A stretch of DNA of 64,000 nucleotides from Diploscapter coronatus (GCA_964036155.1 OZ038422.1:33255201-33319200), one strand, 5' to 3'. Shown: positions 37,041-49,727, counted from the stretch's first letter. The notes: a model not told the origin generated them from the letters alone. Numbers and translations are program-made.

Positions 37041-39540
37041 TAAGGCCACATAAGGAGCTCAGGATTTTCATAGTTCACAATTCCATGCTAACAATTTCAA
37101 TTTTAGTCGGATTTTTACGTCTCATAAATCTTCTGCTTAAAATAGGAGTGTGATTCATTTCTTGAGCTACTCGGGAAAATAATCTTTATTTTGACTTAAT
37201 TTTGATTTAAATCCAGATCAACCTTCTATCTTTGAATATCACAAGATATTCCCGTGTGACGTATTTTTGTGAATTTAATAAGGACTGCCGCGGTCTCGCG
37301 CTCTGCAAAAAGCTATGTGAAGCCTGCAATTATTCGAAACAAATAGTCAAATTGTATTCGAAATCCAAATGTGTTTTTTTCTAGTTTAAAATCAAATTTT
37401 CTGGGTTGTGGGTTTTGAGCGGGTGTGAGTTTTCGAACGCAACGTGAATTCGCATGTCATCTCAGGTATGAAGAAGCCCTAGGAGATAATGCCTTATAAT
37501 TGGAATGAACTCGAATAGGGGATTTAGGAGACTTCAAATATCTCCAATTTCATCCCCTCATTTTGTTGTGTGTATTATCGAAGGACGTGTGTGTCTTGTA
37601 CCCTGTCGAAATTTTTAGACTGATCGCATTTATTATTCTTATGCTTTGCCCCATAAAAATCTCATTTTCCCCCAAGTTTCAAATGTGCGTCTATTTGAGT
37701 TTTTTTTTGTTAAATATAGATGTGGGAGTATGGACTTAATTACAACTATATGAACTTATTACCATCGATATTTTTAACATTTAATTACTGCTCTGCGGTG
37801 ACTTTTATAGATATAACATAAAAATGACTAGGCCCCAAGCGCTATAAGGGACTATTTTCGTGATCCTGCAAAATTTCACTCGGCCGCGACATTCATAATT
37901 TATGTTCATTACGCGCTCGCTCCCGTTCGCATTTTTACCGCGTAAAAGCGGAAGAAAACATCACTGGAAAAAATGCTTGGCTTCGAAATTTTGCAGCAAC
38001 CACACACTTGAGTGATGGACTCGGGATGAAATTTTGGGGGAAATGAAATTTAGTCCAAAAATATCAAAAGTCGACTCTTGAAACTAACAAAAAAGAATCT
38101 TCTAACGAGATTTTGCAAAACACAGTAAATTGGAGGCGGAGAAGTCTCCATTTTCATCAGACGTCTTTCGGAATCTTAGACATAAACATATGGGTGAGGG
38201 ACATAAATTATTCGATGTTTTATAGTTACATGGCATTATTATCTAGTTTCGTTATTTATTATCTCTCGGTATTTAGACCAACACTTTAATTTTTGTATTT
38301 ATACTTTTTATGGTTCGCAAACATCAACATCATCGCGAAATTGTAGGCATTAAGTAATTGCAATGACTATGACCACTGTTCGGTCTTTACTCGATGATGC
38401 GTTGCTGTTAAATTCAACTATTCATGCAAAATGTGAGAATAATGGGTATTTTAATTGAGCTGTCCATCAATTTTGTTCGAATTTGAATTTATTCGCTTGT
38501 AAATTTCAGGGCTAATTAGTTAACCTTTCAGAGTAAAATTCGAACTATTGCGATGAGCGAGCTCGAATTTTCCTCTCGTTCCAAAATTCTTCGATTCTGG
38601 TTTTAGTTGGGTTTTTGCGAGTCTCGTTTCTTCCGGGATGATTTCAGTTAGCGTGCTTCTCGATATGACACACCCTTTGCAAGAATAATGAGAAGTGTTT
38701 GTATTTCCCTTTCAAGACTTATTCGCACCACAAAATCCTATCTTTTTCTTTAACTAGGGTAATTCTACATGCGCATGTATACCGTTGCGAGTGTTAGTTA
38801 CGGAACAAATTGGGTCTTATGTGGGGCTTAACCCCGGTCTTACGAAAGCGTATCATGAAAATTGCATTAATTTGCCTGCATTCTCTCAGGTTCCTTAGGT
38901 TTGTCTGAATTTTTACGCAAATTCACAAATGTAGGAAGAACTAATCGCCGTCTTCATCGTCTGCATCCATCATCTTATACCTAATTCATTAGATTAGAAT
39001 CGCATATAATAGTAAGGCATAGGAACATAGGGCATGTGAGCATTTTCTCAGTCCGTATATTTCAAACCTAGTTGCATGTATTTACTATCTAAATTTGACT
39101 ATGATTAATTTAAACACTTCTAAACTCGACTATATTGATTGTCTCCATAATGAAAGGTCAGAACTTTATTTTTTAGAAGGATTACCATACACCTCGTGCT
39201 CTTTTCCATTAGTCTAGGGGTTAGGTTAAGCATACTTCTTTTTCAAAGGTTAATTAACTCTAACAACTGAAAAATCATTCAACATCTAATGAATATTTTG
39301 GTGTCATCAAATATTGTTAATTACCTATTTTCATTAAGAACCTGACTAGACATCTGTTAAAATTCAAAGTCGATAATGACAGACCTAAAATCCGAACCAC
39401 TTAATTAAAGCTCTTTGCAAGTTCTTTTGAAACTTGTGCAGTTTTTGTGAACTCCGTGATCATTTTTAAGTTTTCCATTTTGAAACTTGTAATTTTCTTA
39501 ATTCCAGTTTATGACTATTGTATGACCACTGCTAAATTTA

Positions 39541-39740
39541 GGTATTACCAGACCTAGAGAGGACTATCGTCAGAAACCCCTTGTGACCTACCTCCTATAT
39601 ATTTTCTTAAGAATTTTGTACCTCTAAATCAATAACGTAAACGTTCAATTTTGCGGCCTACCTCGCCATACAAATTTTCCCTCTGCGACCTACCCCCATA
39701 GACTTTTTCGTCTGACGAAAATGATCTCTAGGTCTAGGTA
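39541..39740. repeat. Inverted-repeat element, GACCTAGAGA arms
   Basis: The left end TACCAGACCTAGAGAGGACT, followed by ATCGTCAG, is matched in inverse by CTGACGAAAATGATCTCTAG then GTCTAGGTA at the right. Inner segments near both ends carry a similar CCTACC motif. The right end is closely similar to 62273-62318. Confidence 0.6.
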
Positions 39741-41881
39741 TTGTTAAAAATTAAAAATCCCCTTATATTTATGAAACAATTCCAAATCAAGCAACGTTGT
39801 TTCTAGGTAGCTCATTTCTTTCGGCAATAACTCATTTATATCAACATTTTGGACGTTTGAAAGGGAAATTCGGCAAAAACAGTGCCGATGATTCGTGAAT
39901 TCATCATTTTTCCCGATTTAGACTCAGGGAATTTTCTGTTGGAATCGGGGGGTAAATCTGGATGGTTCTCATATTTTCGATTCTCCACTTCCGCCGGCCG
40001 ATTCTCGCATATTTTAAAATTTTAATAAGCCCTCCCTTAATAATCGCGCGCTTCGTTGAGCTTTCTGAAGGAAGCCTCACTTTTCTGCTTCTTCTTGGGA
40101 GTGAGAGAAAATTCGCGCCGGTATCATGGGAAATTAAATTTTTTCAAGGGTTCTTGCGCATAAGCACATTTTCCGCGTATTTAAACCCAGGGGGAAAGTT
40201 TGAAAGCTGAATTTTGAAGTCTTCAGGATTTTTAGAGTTATTTAGAAGTAACTTCGTAATTTATCACCCACTTTATAATTTCCTGAACGACGATAGGCCG
40301 CATTCGACTGTCGCATGCCTCATATCAATTTATCTGATAACAACATCACCTTTCAACGAAAAAACTTATCTCATTTCCTCGTTTCAACTAACCGTTTAGC
40401 AAACAATTCATCATTAGTTATCATCGCACGCAAATGTGTGTATGAATATTAATGCTCTTCCAGTTTATTTACCTGTGCTATAATTAGTCTAAATTTTATT
40501 CAAGATACATAGTTTGGTACTGCGAGTTTGTTATTTCCGAGCTTATTTTAAATTTATATTGTAGAAAAATGCGAGACTACGTCTTTCGCTATGTAAGAAT
40601 AATGAACTTCTCTTTAGTGAATGTTAGAATGGATTATCAAGTAAGGGGCGTCTTTTATTTAGAATCTACCTTTGAAACATCTGTCCGGGAAAAGTTTATT
40701 AATCGGCTAAATAATACAACTTTTCTTTCTTTACCCTATCAAATAACATTTCGGTATTGAAAATCTACATCTATTTCATAGAGCTCATTCCTATTCATTC
40801 GACAAATATACCCTTTCCATCATTAATTAGCATTAACTCGTTTATCTTCATCAAACGACTTGAATATGAGAGTTTGCATAATTCTTCTTCGAATATTTAT
40901 AACTCTGCACTCCATTCATATATCACGATTTTGCACTCCTACCACTCAAATTCTCATCAGACTACAATTTTCGCAAAGTACACCTGATTTTATCAAGTTA
41001 TCTCCGGCCAGTTCTATTTATTCCTAGACACTCAATTATTTTAACGGACTTCTATCTAACTTCCCATAGTAGTGTTTTTCTTGCAAACTCGAATACCATT
41101 AGATTTTTATAGTTGGTGGATTGGAAACTGGCTTATCAACCCAAAGTTTATGCGAGTTTGATATTTTCTGCAGCGAATAGCGGCCTATTGTCTCGTGTAG
41201 ACGGTGTTTTTCCAAATTAGTCACAAATCATATTAGGGGCGACTTACAATTAATAATCGCAGGGCCCCATATCTCTCTAAATGAAAATAATCTCTCCGTG
41301 CACAAAAATACGCGGCGATAAAAGGGGGGATAAATTCCCTTCTCACTTCGATCCATTTCAATGCCCACTTTTTATTTTGCAGAATTATTCGAGATTTTTA
41401 TTCAATTCGAATTTCTTGAAATTATTTAATGCTAGATTTGCAGACCTTATCTATTTATCATTAGACTGCCCACTGACAGCTAAAATCCTGCCTGTAATTT
41501 ATCTTTACAAGTCTAAATTTATCGTGTCGCACCTTATCTGTGAGAAGTTTTGCTTATCATAATATTAGTTCACCAAGTCATTTCTCCCTATTCGATATGA
41601 CGTATTTTTACCTAAATATTATGAGTCATCATTTTTGATCATCGATAAAATTTCCAAACTTCAAAATATCAAATTGGTTTTGATTGATCATTTCTATTCG
41701 AACACCCCAATTAATTCTCAGAACCTTTGAATTCTGTTACCTTTACTCTCAAGAGACGTCTTTTCTTGCAATTATATAAATTGATATTTTCCTACGAAAT
41801 GATTTAGATTTAATTTCTGTTTTCGTATTCATCGCTCGGTTTTATTTACCTTTAAATATAATTCAATGTTTTAGACTGAAT

Positions 41882-44800
41882 ATGGACCAGAATGAAATGG
41901 TTGATATGATTAATGGTAGCCTATCTGAGCCCTCGACTTCAGATAGCGATTTGTCGGGCCTGGGAATGGGGCAGTTTTTTGATATGGTAAAAATTTTATT
42001 TATATGATTAAATTTAAATTCTATAAAGTACACTTTACTCTAAGCACCCAAAATTTATTATTCCCTCACAAATTGATAACATATATAATATGTCTGCACC
42101 AAGTGTATAGGTTGATCAGAATAATGCTAGCTTAATGGGTAGTGTCTACCTTTTCATCATAAGATTATCCACAAAAAGATTCTCGAAATCTACATCTTTA
42201 CAGTAGAAACAATAGGAAAGAACTTGCATAATACAGGTTCACAATAAGGGGATTAAAGCTATGAAATTGTATAATATTTTTTTATTTTTAAAATTTTCAC
42301 GACTTCATAATGAAAATCGAAAGTTCAAGGCAATCATACGTCTGGGATACAATTGCTGAAACTTAGATATAAAAATAAATCTTAAAAATCATCATCGTTA
42401 GTGTGAAATTTTATAGCAAATAATATAAATATGTAAGAATAAACTTTAAATAAAATAATAAAGAAGAAAAACAAAAACTTTAGAAAAAATACAATGTCGT
42501 GACGGACGTGTTGCCGCCTCCGAACAACGAAGACTTACACGTAATCATCATGGCCTTCTCGTATTTGCTGCTATTTTTGTTAGGTAAGCGAAAAACCACA
42601 TTCGATTTCTATAATGTAATCTTCAATGTCGTAATCGTATATATTTGCAAATTACTTCATTTATGAAATAAGGGTCGAGTGTGTATTTATCAAACATTAA
42701 TTTTCTGGCTTTTTGGAAACCGCGAGACCACGAGACACGGCGAGACATAGGCGAAATAGTATAGGGTTGGGGTAGGGTATGGGGGATGATAGGCTTTCTT
42801 TTTCCACGCTATTTCTCGATGTCTCGTGTCTAGTGGTCTCACGGTCTCGTGGTTTCCAAATTGCCTAATTTTCTTATATCGTAAATAGTTTTTTTTTTAA
42901 TTTAATTTATAGGTACCTGCGGAAATGTGATAGTATTAACCACGATATACCATGTGGTTCGATCTAGTCGGGCTACTCTAGATAACACCCTAATTTATAT
43001 CATCGTATTATCATGTGTCGATTTTGGAGTTTGCTTATCATTGCCTATTACGGTTATCGATCAGGTATGACTGCATTCTAATATTCCACAATTTTTTACC
43101 AACTTGATATAATTACGTGCGATTTGGAAAAGTCGTTGCATACAAAATAGAACAGGGTTTGCACAGAGAAGGAGTTCTTTCGTCATACTATTTTGCGTAT
43201 GCAACGGTGCGCAGTTATTGTAGCTATTTTTCTAGGTTATTCGAATTATGCTAATTTTCCCCCGATTTTTAGATTCTCGGGTTTTGGGCGTTCGGTGTGA
43301 TTCCCTGTAAGCTACACGCGGTATTTGAGAATTTCGGCAAAATTCTGTCGGCTTTAATTCTAACCGCGATGTCCTTCGACCGCTATGTTGGCGTTTGCCA
43401 CCCGCAGAAGAAATTCCTGCGATCACGACGATTTGCGATCAGTATTTTAACGGGTATTTTTTCGAACGTTGAATTTTTAGACAATTTTGAAATCTCATGA
43501 TACCGTGGCACGAAACATCGGGTGAAATAATAGCAAAAATACATTGCTCTACCTCTTACGTCTCGCGTTACGATATCACAGTTTATAATATTCCATTATA
43601 TATAGTGCAATTTTAATTATAATTTATTTTTAGGCCTAGCAGTCTATGCGTTTCTTTCATTATGTCCGTTACTTTGGTCCTTCACTGCTAGAGAAATCAT
43701 ACTATTCGCCAAAGAAACTGGTCCGGGAAAGCTCACTAGGTAATATATTTTTAAGTGCATTTCTTAAATGCTTAACTTCAGGATGAAAATAGAGAAATGC
43801 ACAGTGGATATTGAATCTTTTATGTTCACCGCGTTTACAATCTACCAATTCGTACTTTGCTATTGCGTTCCGCTATTGTTGATCGCATTTTTCTATACCA
43901 AGCTACTGAGAAAGCTCTCTGAGCATGCTAGATCTTTCAAGGTGACTTTATTTTTATTTAAAGAAGAAAACAAAGGATTAAATTTAGTCATCCCACATTC
44001 CTTTAATGAGAATAGCCTGGTATACAATGGCCGTAGCTTGTTTTTACTTCTTGTGGTAAGCTCTAATTTAGACTTTTAATTTGAAGAAACAAACGTTCTT
44101 TATTAAGTTGGACTCCTTTTTGGATGGCGACTGTATTCGCGGTCTATCTTGAAAATACAGGTATTTTTAATCTCCTCGATTTTTTATTAGATGTTTTCAG
44201 AATACTCCGAGCAAGGCGTTCCCGCTGTATTTGTCTACGTGATGTACTTCATCCACGCTCTGCCGTTCACAAATTCCGCGATCAATTGGATTTTATACGG
44301 TGAGATCTAAGCAAATATTCTACAGAAATAGGGATTTTACCGGATCTTACCAAAAAAGGTTAATACTTCGCAAAACTTTTTAGTGGGATGGTCAGTCTTG
44401 TGTCGCTTTCTGGCAATTATACCTAGCAATTTGTAAGGCATGAGTACCCAACCGCAAAAAATCTTCCAAAATGCCAAAGTCTTGTCGAATAACAGGCTTA
44501 AATTTGCTATCCTTGCAATACCTGACGCTATGCGCGATCAAATATCTATGTTGTTTATAAGTTAATTTTAATCTAGCTAATCCTTTACCGTAGGCTTTTT
44601 AACGCGTATGATTTTTGTATTAATGTTTAAATTCAAAAAGTGATAAAATTTTGATCCCGGATGTTTATAGAGATTGACGAGGAAAGGCTATGATAGCCGG
44701 AAAATTCTCATTTCATATTTAATATCGGGGCGTCTAAGGATTTACATTATGAGTATGCGGCGTGAGAGATGGCTTGCGTAATTTCTAATCTTCGAACGAA

Positions 44801-45327
44801 GCATTAATTCAACCACGCACAAGGCTTTAATCCCCATATCACATTCACAAGCATCATGGATCTATCTGATGAATTTATTCATAGGGGATCATGAAAGTTT
44901 CATTTCAGTCATTATTTTAAGGGGTCATCATTAGGAATTATGATTTTACTCGCTGAATATTTGATGATTTATATAAGGAGGAAGTGAACAAGACAAAGGT
45001 AGTCTATTTCAGGCGCTCTAAATGGTCAACTCCAGCAAAGGTATCGTAGTGGAAAGGCTCCCAGATCGATCAGCAACAATAACGCGTATCGGAATAATGA
45101 TCGAACGATGGTAGCTCCGTCCAGCGGTATGAAGACTTCACCAAATCATGTAAGAAATTAATTTTTCCTTACTTAAACTTTCCTCTTGCTAAGCTATTTA
45201 AAAATTCCAGATCAACGGAAACGGTCTATCATATCAGCAGATGGACGCTGCGCCAAGTACGATGGAAGAGTATGAAGATGACGTCGACATCCGACTCTTA
45301 CCTTGTCACGAACCGACGTATCTCTGA
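41882..45327 (+). CDS. Rhodopsin-family (class A) G-protein-coupled receptor, probably peptide-type
   Basis: Seven-pass surface receptor of 425 residues. Eleven exons join in frame: 41882-41986, 42484-42583, 42913-43064, 43273-43453, 43634-43739, 43782-43941, 43988-44055, 44108-44160, 44201-44299, 45013-45149 and 45211-45327. Landmarks: TM1 GTCGNVIVL; TM2 LSCVDFGVCLSLP; conserved Cys after TM2 (IPCKLHAVFENFGK); DRY motif as SFDRYVGVCHP at the end of TM3; TM5 CYCVPLLLIAFFY; TM6 FLCWTPFWM; TM7 FTNSAINWILYG. Two family signatures differ: TM2 LAxxD is LSCVD, and the TM7 NPxxY proline is Trp (NWILY). The cytoplasmic tail of about 80 residues is Asn/Ser-rich, then acidic, and contains LLPC near the end. 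The general look (CWTP, DRYVGVCHP) suggests a neuropeptide receptor of the somatostatin/allatostatin kind, but the ligand cannot be called. The start codon is six bases behind TTTTAG, a likely trans-splice acceptor. Two introns carry hairpin repeats. Confidence 0.9.
42715..42857. repeat. Hairpin element in a GPCR intron, GGAAACC arms
   Basis: The left arm GGAAACCGCGAGACCACGAG then ACAC is mirrored by GTGTCTAGTGGTCTCACGGT then CTCGTGGTTTCC at the right. The centre carries GAAATAGTATAGGG followed by GGGTAGGGTATGGGGGATG, and the complementary CGCTATTTCTCG near the right arm. Confidence 0.7.
43134..43206. repeat. Hairpin element in a GPCR intron, CGTTGCATAC arms
   Basis: CGTTGCATACAAAATAG at the left is the inverted copy of CTATTTTGCGTATGCAACG at the right, with one extra base. 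Read on the minus strand, the right arm continues into AAAATAGTATGACGAAAG, the recurring motif. Confidence 0.7.
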
Positions 45328-46084
45328 ACTTGGCGCATATTGTTGACGACCGGATAAATTGAGACGACATAAATGATGCGCATTTTCGATGCTTAAGAAT
45401 TAGCGCACTTCTTACAGCAAACTCAGCGACATTTCATCGATTCAAGCAATGAGTTTGGCGATTATTTGAAATGCTGCAATGAATAGTTTAACTTTCAATT
45501 CGCCAATGATTCACAATTTATCTTATCTCAATTTTATCAGACATTGAAAGCAACATTTCGGATTGATCCTGAAAAATTCTTGCCTTTTTTGTATATTTGT
45601 CTGCTTTTCACATATCCGAGTACACAAGTAACGACTGGCTTGATAATTTTAAACGGGTTATCGATTTTTATCAATCATAAAAAATAAATGATTATATTTC
45701 CACTCATTTTTAGTTATATTGTTCTTATACAAAAGTACAAAGGATTATACCTAGTAGTATTCAGAGTATAAAGAACAACAAATACCAATATAGGGGAAGT
45801 CATTCAGTGAGTAAGACTCATATAGAGAGAAAGTTTCGATAGTGAAAATCGCAGAAGAAAGGGGTAAGGGGTATTTCCTCGGAGTAAGCGAAAGGCCTAG
45901 AACCAGTCAAAGTGGGCAAAAGCAGATTTATTCCGGTCCGTGTGCGCGTCTGGGAAACAAACAGAGAGGCAGCTTGAGGCTTGAGGAGATGATGTATCGA
46001 TGTATCGGGCAAATTGTGAGGTGGTCAAATGGCAGACAGGCCCGAATATGCCCAAGCATGACCATTTTCAGCCACTTACCTCGA
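45328..46084. other. Intergenic region between the GPCR and the BH3-like ORF
   Basis: 3' flank of the GPCR (AATAAATGAT near 45684 could be a polyadenylation signal) and the downstream side of the convergent small ORF. A strong splice donor, CGAG then GTAAGTGG, lies on the minus strand at about 46082-46074, just after the stop of the small ORF. Confidence 0.4.
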
Positions 46085-46336
46085 TTACTCGACCGATTCA
46101 ACCATCGTATAGAGGAAAACGTCGCCAATTCTTCTCAATCTCGCCGACACTTCTTCCGGACTAAGTTTGTTTTGCATCGGCGATTTCTCGCTATTCGAAT
46201 TACTCGACCACCACGGGGATAGCCCCGTAGCGTTAGTAATAAGAATCAAATCTGACCGGTATCTCTTCCGACCATTTTTCTTTTTCTTCGTGCCACGGCA
46301 ATTGTCTCGTTTCAAGCCGACTTTTTTTGACGCCAT
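46085..46336 (-). CDS. Small protein with a BIM-like BH3 motif (candidate BH3-only protein)
   Basis: An 83-residue ORF starting MASKKVGLKRDN. Residues 13-35 are basic (KKKKNGRKRYR); the last third reads LSPEEVSARLRRIGDVFLYT and ends MVESVE. LRRIGDxF is identical to the core of the mammalian BIM BH3 helix (LRRIGDEF), including the invariant Leu and Asp, with hydrophobic Val at the preceding heptad position. BH3-only proteins bind BCL-2 relatives (CED-9 in nematodes) to start apoptosis; C. elegans EGL-1 is about the same size. Against this: the motif is short, no membrane tail is visible, and I see no upstream exon. The strong donor nine bases after the stop suggests either a 3' UTR intron or a different transcript structure. 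ORF and motif are seen; function is inference. Confidence 0.35.
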   Translation of the reverse strand: MASKKVGLKRDNCRGTKKKKNGRKRYRSDLILITNATGLSPWWSSNSNSEKSPMQNKLSPEEVSARLRRIGDVFLYTMVESVE

Positions 46337-47891
46337 CCAAAATGACTGTCGGACTTTTTCCAACTATTAATGCCATCGATTTTTGACTTAAGTAGTAAGT
46401 CTTAGATATTGATTTATTTGGGTATAGGAATAGTAGAATGTTGGCTTTATAATATGATTCTTACTTCTTCACTGTTTGCATTTCACTATCATTTACGATC
46501 ATTCACTGATATGCTTGGTTGATTCCGAATAGGTGTGAGAGGCTCATGCCAAATATGCCAAATTCAACTTTCTACTTTCAGAGAAATAAGACAAATCTAA
46601 AAAACCAAATAAATCTTCGATACCATATTATTTCAATAAAAGTGACTTCTTGATATCAAGACAAGATTTTCTTATAAACTCACATTTATGCCATATATTT
46701 CAAGTAACCTCTTGAGGCAAAGTATTGTCCCTCATTCCAGACCCAGACATTAGCTAATTACCTATTGTTCCATGCCGTTAGGTCAGAAGATGTTTGTTTT
46801 TCCCGCATATCTTCCAAATATAGCCCGTGTCTTTAAACTTGTAACCTCTTAGGCCAGAAGTAATTGCGTTCGCGCGCGCCAGTCGGGAAAACACTAGTGA
46901 AAGTAGGCACATCATATTCTCGCACGCCTGCATGGTTTGCGAGGGCTAAAGCTTCCAGCAATTTATACGCTAACAACAAACGTGATTTGACCGACCTATT
47001 TGATCAACACACTACGGATTTGCACTCGTAGTGACTTCTCTAAACACTACGGGAGCGACTTTGGGATCATTCTATTCGATTCACGACCATTCATCCGTGT
47101 TATGATGTTATGCCCGACAATATATTCTCTTTCACTTTCAATTTATGCGTCTTCAAACACACAAGTCATAACTATTTTCCTTTCATGGAGCTAATTAACT
47201 TGCACAGTAGGATTTAGGAATTCCTTTTCGGTTTTTGACTCTTAAAGTTTCATTTGAAATTTAGAAGATTCATTAAGTTGTAAAGTTTTTCATTTCTGTC
47301 ATTTTATTCTAGCTATCTTTGAAATAATTGTTCCTCAATTCGTTTATCTTTCTCTGCCTTGATTTCGAAAGTCTGAAATTTCCGAAAACGTTTGAAACTT
47401 TCGGCGAATGAATGAAAGATAGTTTTCGGTTTAAAGCTCACAAATACTCTCGCAGGGCATTTATGAATTAATTCGTTCAAGAGCCTCACCATTTTGCGAT
47501 GACCTTCAAATCGGAATTCCTGCGTTTACCTTAGCATTCGCTCGAAACTTTGGTTATTTATTTTTTCGGTGTTTTATTGGAATGGTGGCGCTTCCAAACT
47601 TTCGCTTTGATCTTTCACACTATACCCCCTTTCGCACTCACTTATAGGTATTTTATGTGGCAGCAACGTTCTCAGACAACTTTTTCTCTATAATTTCACA
47701 CAATTCCTCACTATTTCGTCGATTTCTTTGTCCCTTTTTGCTAGCGGTTATTCAGATCTGCGCGCAAAATCCTTTGTAATCCTTCTTGCAATGGTTGCTT
47801 TTACTTTACCAGAAAACATGATATTCTGAAGAGATACCGTTCAGTTTATTACAGCTTGTATATTATTTCAGAAGAAAGTGAATTTAATCCC
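46337..47891. other. Intergenic region
   Basis: AT-rich DNA between the small minus-strand ORF and the first PAN-type gene. A CG-rich spot (TTCGCGCGCGCC) lies near 46869. No exon pattern recognised. Confidence 0.45.
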
Positions 47892-48964
47892 ATGCTACCG
47901 CTAATATTTCTTCTACAGGTTTATGAATCAGTAGCAGGTGGTATATTTGCAATCGTGTTGTTTTTAACTTAGTAAAAATTAAGAGTGCACCCCCCGAATA
48001 GATATATTAGATGGGTCAACGCTACCCCCTGCGTTATCTGTATTTTTAACGACTCGAAGAAATTCGTATAACCCAGAAGATTGTGCGGTGCAGTGTTACA
48101 ATGAGAAATGCGATGTAAGTTCAGATATTTTCCGAATTATATCGAATAAAATGAGTATATTTAGGTAGCATACTACCACCAAAATCAATTTCACTGCCAA
48201 TTTACACCGAATTCCACCTCCTACGATGAGAACACGAGGCTGGGATGTCCCTATCCGATAGCTATCAGGGCTTACGATGGACCTACTGTGGTTACCGATG
48301 TTAAGAGATACTGTCTAAACTGTCCCGCGCAAATGCGGTCAAGTAATTTCCGCTTAATTTGTAATTATCGTAAATCTCGTTAGTTATAAAATTCAGTCTT
48401 TCGACCTCAACGCATTCAACTACCTCCGTTAGTTATGCCCGCAAATCAACTTATCGATATCAGCAACCGGATTCTGTGGCCTGTGCCTAAGGTGATCCTC
48501 CCAACATTTGTAGCAAAATTGGAAGACAAATTTAGGCGCCCCCAGAAAGAGTCTCGATTATGAAGCCTAGAGTATCAAGATTATTGACACGCATACCCCT
48601 ATGGAAAGTCCGTGGTAATTCGAAAGTCTTCCCCGAACCGCTACAGCGATTGCCCAGTTCATTCGGGAATGGGCGGCAAAGTTTTCCTATTCGACTAATT
48701 TATCGGACGAGGCACGGGATAAGTCGATGGCGGACATCACCCTATGCAGCTAATGGGGATCGGTAAAATTTGTTGAAGTTTTGAAAAATAGAAAATTTTG
48801 GCAGAAGATTAGTAAATAGGATTTTAAAATAAAATACCCTTTTTGTAAATTGAAAATTTAGCTTTGCTGAATATATATATATATATATTTTTTTTAATAC
48901 TAAGGTTTTCAGGTATCTAAAAGGAGCGCACTTAAAAAAGCGAGGCTCTGGCATTGCTCGGTGA
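47892..48964 (+). CDS. Secreted protein with PAN/apple-like cysteine domain and basic C-terminus
   Basis: Six exons join in frame: 47892-47937, 48011-48114, 48165-48342, 48397-48491, 48536-48762 and 48913-48964, giving 233 residues. It opens with a signal peptide (MLPLIFLLQVYESVA), followed by a short linker. The cysteine domain reads YNPEDCAVQCYNEKCDVAYY, then HQNQFHCQF, then KRYCLNC. The spacing C-x3-C-x4-C followed by a hydrophobic strand and HCQF is the PAN/apple pattern, a fold that binds proteins or glycans outside the cell. After about residue 110 the protein has no cysteine domain and is rich in Arg, Lys and Pro, ending LKKRGSGIAR with a possible proprotein-convertase site. The domain closely resembles that of the gene at 55376-57939, including an intron after the residue following the third Cys. 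The specific role is unknown. Confidence 0.75.
48871..48888. repeat. (AT)n microsatellite
   Basis: Nine AT units in the last intron of the first PAN-type gene. Confidence 0.9.
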
Positions 48965-49632
48965 TAGGAAATAATTTCTTTTGAGTTTTAATCATTTTAA
49001 TCAAACTATGGGTCGATCCGATGTGCATTCGCTTTCACATGACACTCGTAATAATGTCTTACTTTAAATTTTAAACGATTTATTTTAGCTTTATTAGGAT
49101 TTTCTTTAATTTTGGTTTTTTTTTTTTTTAAATTCGCTCCAATGATGCTCATGACATTGCCATCGATTCAATTGTCTTAGAATTTTATTGAATTTTATTT
49201 CTTATTTTAGTTTTTCAGAATTTTGAACTAAAATAGTGAAGATCCTGCTTAAGATGTATAACTTTTCACTATTTTCTTTTAAATTTCAAAGTTGTTAGAA
49301 TTTTTCCCTTATCTTCACATGTTTTCAAACTCTTAGCATTCTTCGTTTATATAACTTTTCCTCTTCTGCAGCTTTCTCTCGAGGCTTTTCTTGTGTCAGT
49401 ACAACACAACAGACTGGTTATTCAATCGGTCAGAGCGATCGGATCGAATACATAAAATAAGCAAATTCCAGATACAAGCAGGAGAAACGTCAAGCCGAGT
49501 ATCCCCCAGTTCAATTTGCATAATTCGCTCCCAAACCAAACCCACAGCCATTCATGGCTTTTAAGATTCAATGTCACTCTACACATCCTCGAGAAGCGCT
49601 AGTCTTTTGTTATAGGTTTATCCTAAGCAATC

Positions 49633-49727
49633 TGGATAATTCGTTACCTCGTAGCCTACGAAATAGTACGGGAAAGATACCTCTTTACCTTACCCTATAC
49701 CCTGAACTATAGACAACGAATTATCCA
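49633..49727. repeat. Hairpin element, TGGATAATTCGTT arms
   Basis: TGGATAATTCGTT at the left and AACGAATTATCCA at the right are exact inverted copies. Inner TAGCCTAC and CTATAG pair only weakly. The centre contains GAAATAGTACGGGAAAG and a complementary-looking pyrimidine run. Confidence 0.75.

Larger units (their letters stand above)
31068..41881. other. Long region without recognisable genes
   Basis: About 10.8 kb between the ETS gene and the GPCR. ORFs on both strands are short, lack splice-linked neighbours and match nothing I know. It contains the 726-base inverted-repeat element at 31751-32476, a hairpin repeat at 39541-39740, a run of 19 A at 37022-37040, and copies of the GATAGTACGGGAAAA-like motif near 33436 and 34932. 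It may hold distal control DNA for the flanking regulator genes. Confidence 0.4.

Noticed and set aside
46167..46370. Plus-strand frame over the BH3-like ORF
   Set aside because: It is the antisense shadow of the minus-strand ORF and carries no motif.
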